A stretch of DNA of 64,000 nt from the NCBI GenBank assembly GCA_965644295.1, contig CBFFRP010000125.1:1-64000 (forward strand), written 5' to 3'. This DNA comes from Paraphysomonas bandaiensis (taxonomy: Eukaryota; Chrysophyceae). This document shows, in pieces, positions 60,501 through 64,000 of this stretch (position 1 is the first letter of the stretch; the number at the start of each line of letters is the position of its first letter). Below the pieces are notes generated by a model, which saw nothing but the letters and a program-made list of their open reading frames with translations, was not told the origin of the DNA and did no database searches. A program made the translations under genes and the position numbers.

Positions 60501-63332
60501 TGTCGAGAGGTATTGCCGACATAGGAGATGGGCGGCAGTCGGGAGATATTTCTAGAGGCCACACTATGAATTACATGAGGGAAGAGGCAGAACCATCAGG
60601 GCCCCTACAGAGAACGATGGGAGGAGCGCAACGTGTTGCTCGCCCCGTTCACCGCCCTGATTCCAAAACGAGTACTGATATGAGTGCCTTACGAGTGCAA
60701 CAGAAATCAACCCCAGTGGAGAATGCTCCGAAAGATGTGACTACATCTGTTCATATCGACGTGGAGGGACGTAAGGTGGACTCCGGGGAACTGAATCGAT
60801 CAACAGGAAGTCACCCCTCACTTAGAGCTCCAGTTCCATCAGTTGCAGCATCTGCGAATATTCCTTCTGTGTCTGAAACACGTGACATGCTAGCGGACTC
60901 TTTATGGACTAATAGGTATCATATTTGCACAGCATGTATAGCGCGATGATAGTATTTATCCTTAATTTTAGGGTACGTGGCTTAGAGGCCATAACAGCGC
61001 GGTTTAAACGATGGCTGGCCTCAGCTAACACTAGTGGGAACTACCCTGCTCATCTAGATGAGTTTTTAGATGTGTGTATAAAATGCATCCCAGATTCGCA
61101 TCAGAAAGTCTCGGCGCAAGCCCACTTAGCAATTGAAGTTCTTGCCACATCACGAAATGCGTTGATTATTTCGAAGCTTGGTACACTTCTGCCCCTCTTA
61201 TTCGGCCGATTGGCTGACCGCAGGCCGGCGAATCGCTCTCAGGCGAACTCTCTGTTAGATATATTTCGTGATGTTCATGATCCGTGTACAATTATGGGCG
61301 TTTTGTCTCCGCGCATTCCGGATATGTCGGACAGAACTCTTGTCTCAGTGTTTCAACTTCTTATCACTATTACTCCGATGTGTGGGGCGTTTTTCAGTCA
61401 GGCTAGCAATACGGGCGCATTTTTGAACAGATTGTCAGTCGTTCTCTCAACTGAAAATGGAAAAAGACCGTCTTCTGCATTACAGGTTGCTGGACAGCGC
61501 CTTGTAGATCTCGTTTACAAAGCTTCCAGCGAGGTACTGCCATGTCTACTTGCAATAGTTCTTTAAACTTAGTACTACGTAGGTTGTTCTTACTCAAATT
61601 TCGCTTCTTCCTCTACAACATCAGTCGACTATGAAGAAAGTGTTGCAGAGTAGGGTACCTAATATTGATAGCCTTGTAGCTGCAGCGGGCAAGCTGGAAT
61701 GGAATACACAGCATACCCAATCGAATGAGAAAATGTATGCATGTTTCGTTCATTACTTTTTGTCTTATGTCTGCCGTACCCTAGGAGCTATGGTTCGCGT
61801 GGTGATAGTTATGACACCGAAATCGACACAACTGATAATTCTGTGGGCGAAGATATCAGTGTTTTGACTGGAGACGACTCACAGAATCCCACAGCTGATA
61901 ATAAATTGGTCAACGAAATTTCTGAAAATAATAGCCGTGCGAAGACATACAGTCCTATAGCTTATGTCTCCCCTATCCCGAAGAAGTCTCCTGTGAAAGA
62001 ATTTGTAGAGGCACCAGCTTCCTGCGCTCCAGTGATGCTCAGCGATCCAGATGCCTACAGTTCTCCGGTGGTGTCGCCGCGGCCCACCAGCTGTCCTATC
62101 AGTAGCGATCGTGGTACGAAGGATAACGTTAATGAAGCTCCAGTAATGGAGCCGAAGAAAAGCCCCCCGAAGCAAGATATCGTGTGGCTGTTACATACTT
62201 TGCGCCCTGACGGTGGTGCATCCAAAGATGAAAAGAGGACTGCCATATCAGAGCTAAAGAGACTTGCGAAGAGTGCATCAGATGAGTACTGGAGGAGGAA
62301 CTGTGCACAGGTGTGATACAATGGCGTCTTTCTATTATGATCTTCTCTAGTTATAACACTGTTATTCTGTCCTATGTAGATTATGAGTGTATTGCTGGAG
62401 GCTTTTAGTCCGTCAGCCATGGCTATGGTGACAAAGCAAGACGAGGAGTCTGCTAAGCTGTCGTCATCTGCTTCAGCAGGAGTTGCGACTTCGCCTTCGT
62501 CGCGGGAGGGAGACTACTACTCATCGATGCCACACCTTCCACCGTCCATGCCCCTCACAGGATTAAGCCCCGCTCCAACGGGGACATATACCTCGAGAAA
62601 GATGCAGTTTGGTGTTGGAGGTGAAGAAAACTGGACTTCTAGTGAAATTAACTCTGCTGCCGAAGAGAATGGTGCGGTAAATGGTGCAGCACATGCCCAG
62701 AGGATGGAAGCAATGCATGTTGCGTGTAAGGGCGTCCTTATATTAGTAAAGGTCTTAGGAGGGGAACACATAAAGGTATCACGATTCGTATTTTGTTTGT
62801 GGTTTTATGATATCGGCAGGTTTTCATGGAGCTCATAGTAAGTCGGCTCTGTGAGGCTGCCGCATTTGCCCCTGTGGCTGTGTCTCTTCATTTTGAGCAA
62901 ATTCTGTCCATTGTCTCGGCTCTAGCGCCGTCACGGTTTGTGCGGCTGCTTTTACCGTACATCACGGTCGACCCTACAACTGAGAATGAAAGTACTACAG
63001 GCGATGAACAAGAGAAAGATGCATACAAACAGCATACCCGTCTCATGTCCCTACATGCCATGACGGCTGGAGTAAAATACTTGTCTTCTTCAGAGCTAAT
63101 TGAACTGCTGCCTATCCTGGCACCAGCCGTTTTGCCACACTTCACCAGTCCTCTTGTCGACATTCGAAAATCTGTCGTTTTTGTATTAGTTGAGATCTAT
63201 ATGATTGTAGGGGATGCGTTACACCCGTATGTTAAGACTTTGGCTCCGTCGCAGAGGAAATTACTTACTGTATACATAGAACGTCAGATGAGCAGACACA
63301 CAGTCCCTGCTTGTTCAACTGCTGACGTTTAG
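57549..63332 (+). CDS. CLASP: CLASP-type microtubule plus-end protein (TOG array)
   Basis: CLASPs bind tubulin through TOG domains and promote microtubule rescue. Fourteen exons: 57549-57644, 57770-57949, 57998-58081, 58133-58342, 58400-59074, 59127-59200, 59333-59599, 59651-60317, 60413-60915, 60972-61533, 61625-61734, 61785-62310, 62380-62775 and 62820-63332. About 1620 residues. A TOG-like HEAT array fills exons 1-5 (LLAKLGDSKLNVRARANETM). A second TOG follows from WQTRIGAMGRLQGL through exon 7. Two long Ser/Arg/Thr-rich basic linkers lie around 58430-58840 and 60000-60900. A third TOG (DEFLDVCIKCIPDSHQKVSA, LLPLLFGRLADRR) and the CLASP C-terminal domain ending HPYVKTLAPSQRKLLTVYIE complete it. 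The 60318-60412 intron is uncertain: a stop at 60414 forces a splice there, and other donors are possible. Confidence 0.87.
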
Positions 63333-64000
63333 CAGTAGCTGTGTAGGTAGTATCAGTGGAGCTTCTATCGTTAGACTATTTGATGGATAAAACAGTGTCA
63401 ATCACGACAACATGTTGTAGATTGCATTATAGATTGTAAACTATAGGTATCTGGAAATCGTGGTGAAAAATCTAAATAACGGTATATATAATATCTGATA
63501 GATTGAAAAGAAATTTATTTGGTTCGACAATAGTTTTGATAAAAATACAGTGTAGTTCGGCGTTGGTGGAGATAAGGTACTGCACTAGCAAATCTGTTAC
63601 AACTGAGAGTCCATAGTCGTTCTAGCTTCTCTTTACACCAAAATTCTCTCGACTGTGAACATGGAAATTACCTGATATGTAATCAATGTTGCTTTAATTA
63701 AATCGAGACTATCGAATTGTGTTCTTACTCACACCTCACATTCGATTGTAATATCAACAATCCTTTAACTACGTTTGTAAATATCTTCCTACTTGCGACC
63801 ACTAACATATAAAGAACGTTCGATCAGCATGTGTATGTTAGTTAGTTGACAGTAGAAATATAAAGAATCAACGTGTTTGCTAAATCGTACTTAATTAAGC
63901 ATGTGGACAGCAGTTTAATACAGCGAAATTAATTCATGTGAGCAGTCCACAACAGGTGGCTGATATATATGCCAAGAAGGCATTGTGTGATCCAATATTT
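63333..64000. other. Downstream intergenic region
   Basis: 668 bp, AT-rich 3' flank of CLASP. Nothing recognised to the window edge. Confidence 0.4.

Noticed and set aside
1-64000. tRNA, rRNA and CRISPR features
   Set aside because: I looked for box-B-like GGTTCGA contexts, conserved rRNA cores and spaced direct repeats, and found none outside coding or microsatellite DNA.

Overview
This window is nuclear DNA of a small-genomed unicellular eukaryote. About eighteen genes lie close together on both strands, and most are cut by many short introns. The introns follow GT...AG and mostly measure 44-60 nt. The gene content is eukaryotic housekeeping: Mog1, a GPATCH1/TGH-type splicing protein, ESF1, PRP31, NAC-beta, ALG3 and CLASP. 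It sits beside protist-flavoured genes: a RAP-domain helical-repeat protein, a two-domain USP-like protein, a group-2 truncated haemoglobin, a C1A protease with a VCGTCGIL tail and an LRR/IQ protein. I lean towards a SAR-type protist (alveolate, stramenopile or rhizarian), but the sequence alone does not fix the lineage. I saw no rRNA, tRNA or CRISPR array.

Layout. 1-2150 has no supported gene. 2151-2861(-) is a five-exon Mog1, divergent from GPATCH1 (3319-6022,+). 6285-7280 holds hAT-like MITEs, one nested in another. 7521-9866(-) is the RAP protein, divergent across an (ATAC)n array from a coiled-coil/14-aa-repeat gene (10595-13748,+). A 0.7-kb (TATG)n array precedes an apyrase (15622-17817,+). 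A calcineurin-B-like EF-hand protein (18190-18896,-) and a papain-family protease (20356-21618,-) follow. A 1.9-kb (TATG)n array then separates the protease from a coiled-coil/LRR gene (23874-27201,+). ESF1 (28732-31717,-) is divergent from the truncated globin (32378-33059,+). The LRR/IQ protein (33728-38198,-) is divergent from NAC-beta (38925-39516,+). An ENT transporter (40364-41792,-) and the USP-like protein (42925-44245,-) come next; the latter is divergent from ALG3 (44920-46642,+). PRP31 (47461-48969,+) is intronless.

49582-51681 is a mobile/viral island: a rearranged copia-type gag-protease palindrome next to an AT-rich fragment of a viral D5/SF3-type helicase. An 18-exon cytochrome P450 with one apparent frameshift (51985-54542,-) is divergent from a membrane-anchored Nudix hydrolase (55011-55821,+). 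A broken PIF/Harbinger-type transposase (about 56338-56850,-) and a 14-exon CLASP (57549-63332,+) complete the window.

Functional threads: nuclear RNA and ribosome work (GPATCH1, PRP31, ESF1), nuclear transport (Mog1), microtubules and cytoskeleton (CLASP, probably LRR/IQ and the coiled-coil proteins), nascent-chain handling and the secretory pathway (NAC-beta, ALG3, apyrase, protease) and organelle RNA (RAP protein). Seven divergent gene pairs recur. Several of their short shared promoters carry TATG/ATAC arrays and an ACTGCTGTA-like word. Most of the gene models were assembled here by hand from exon frames and splice signals.
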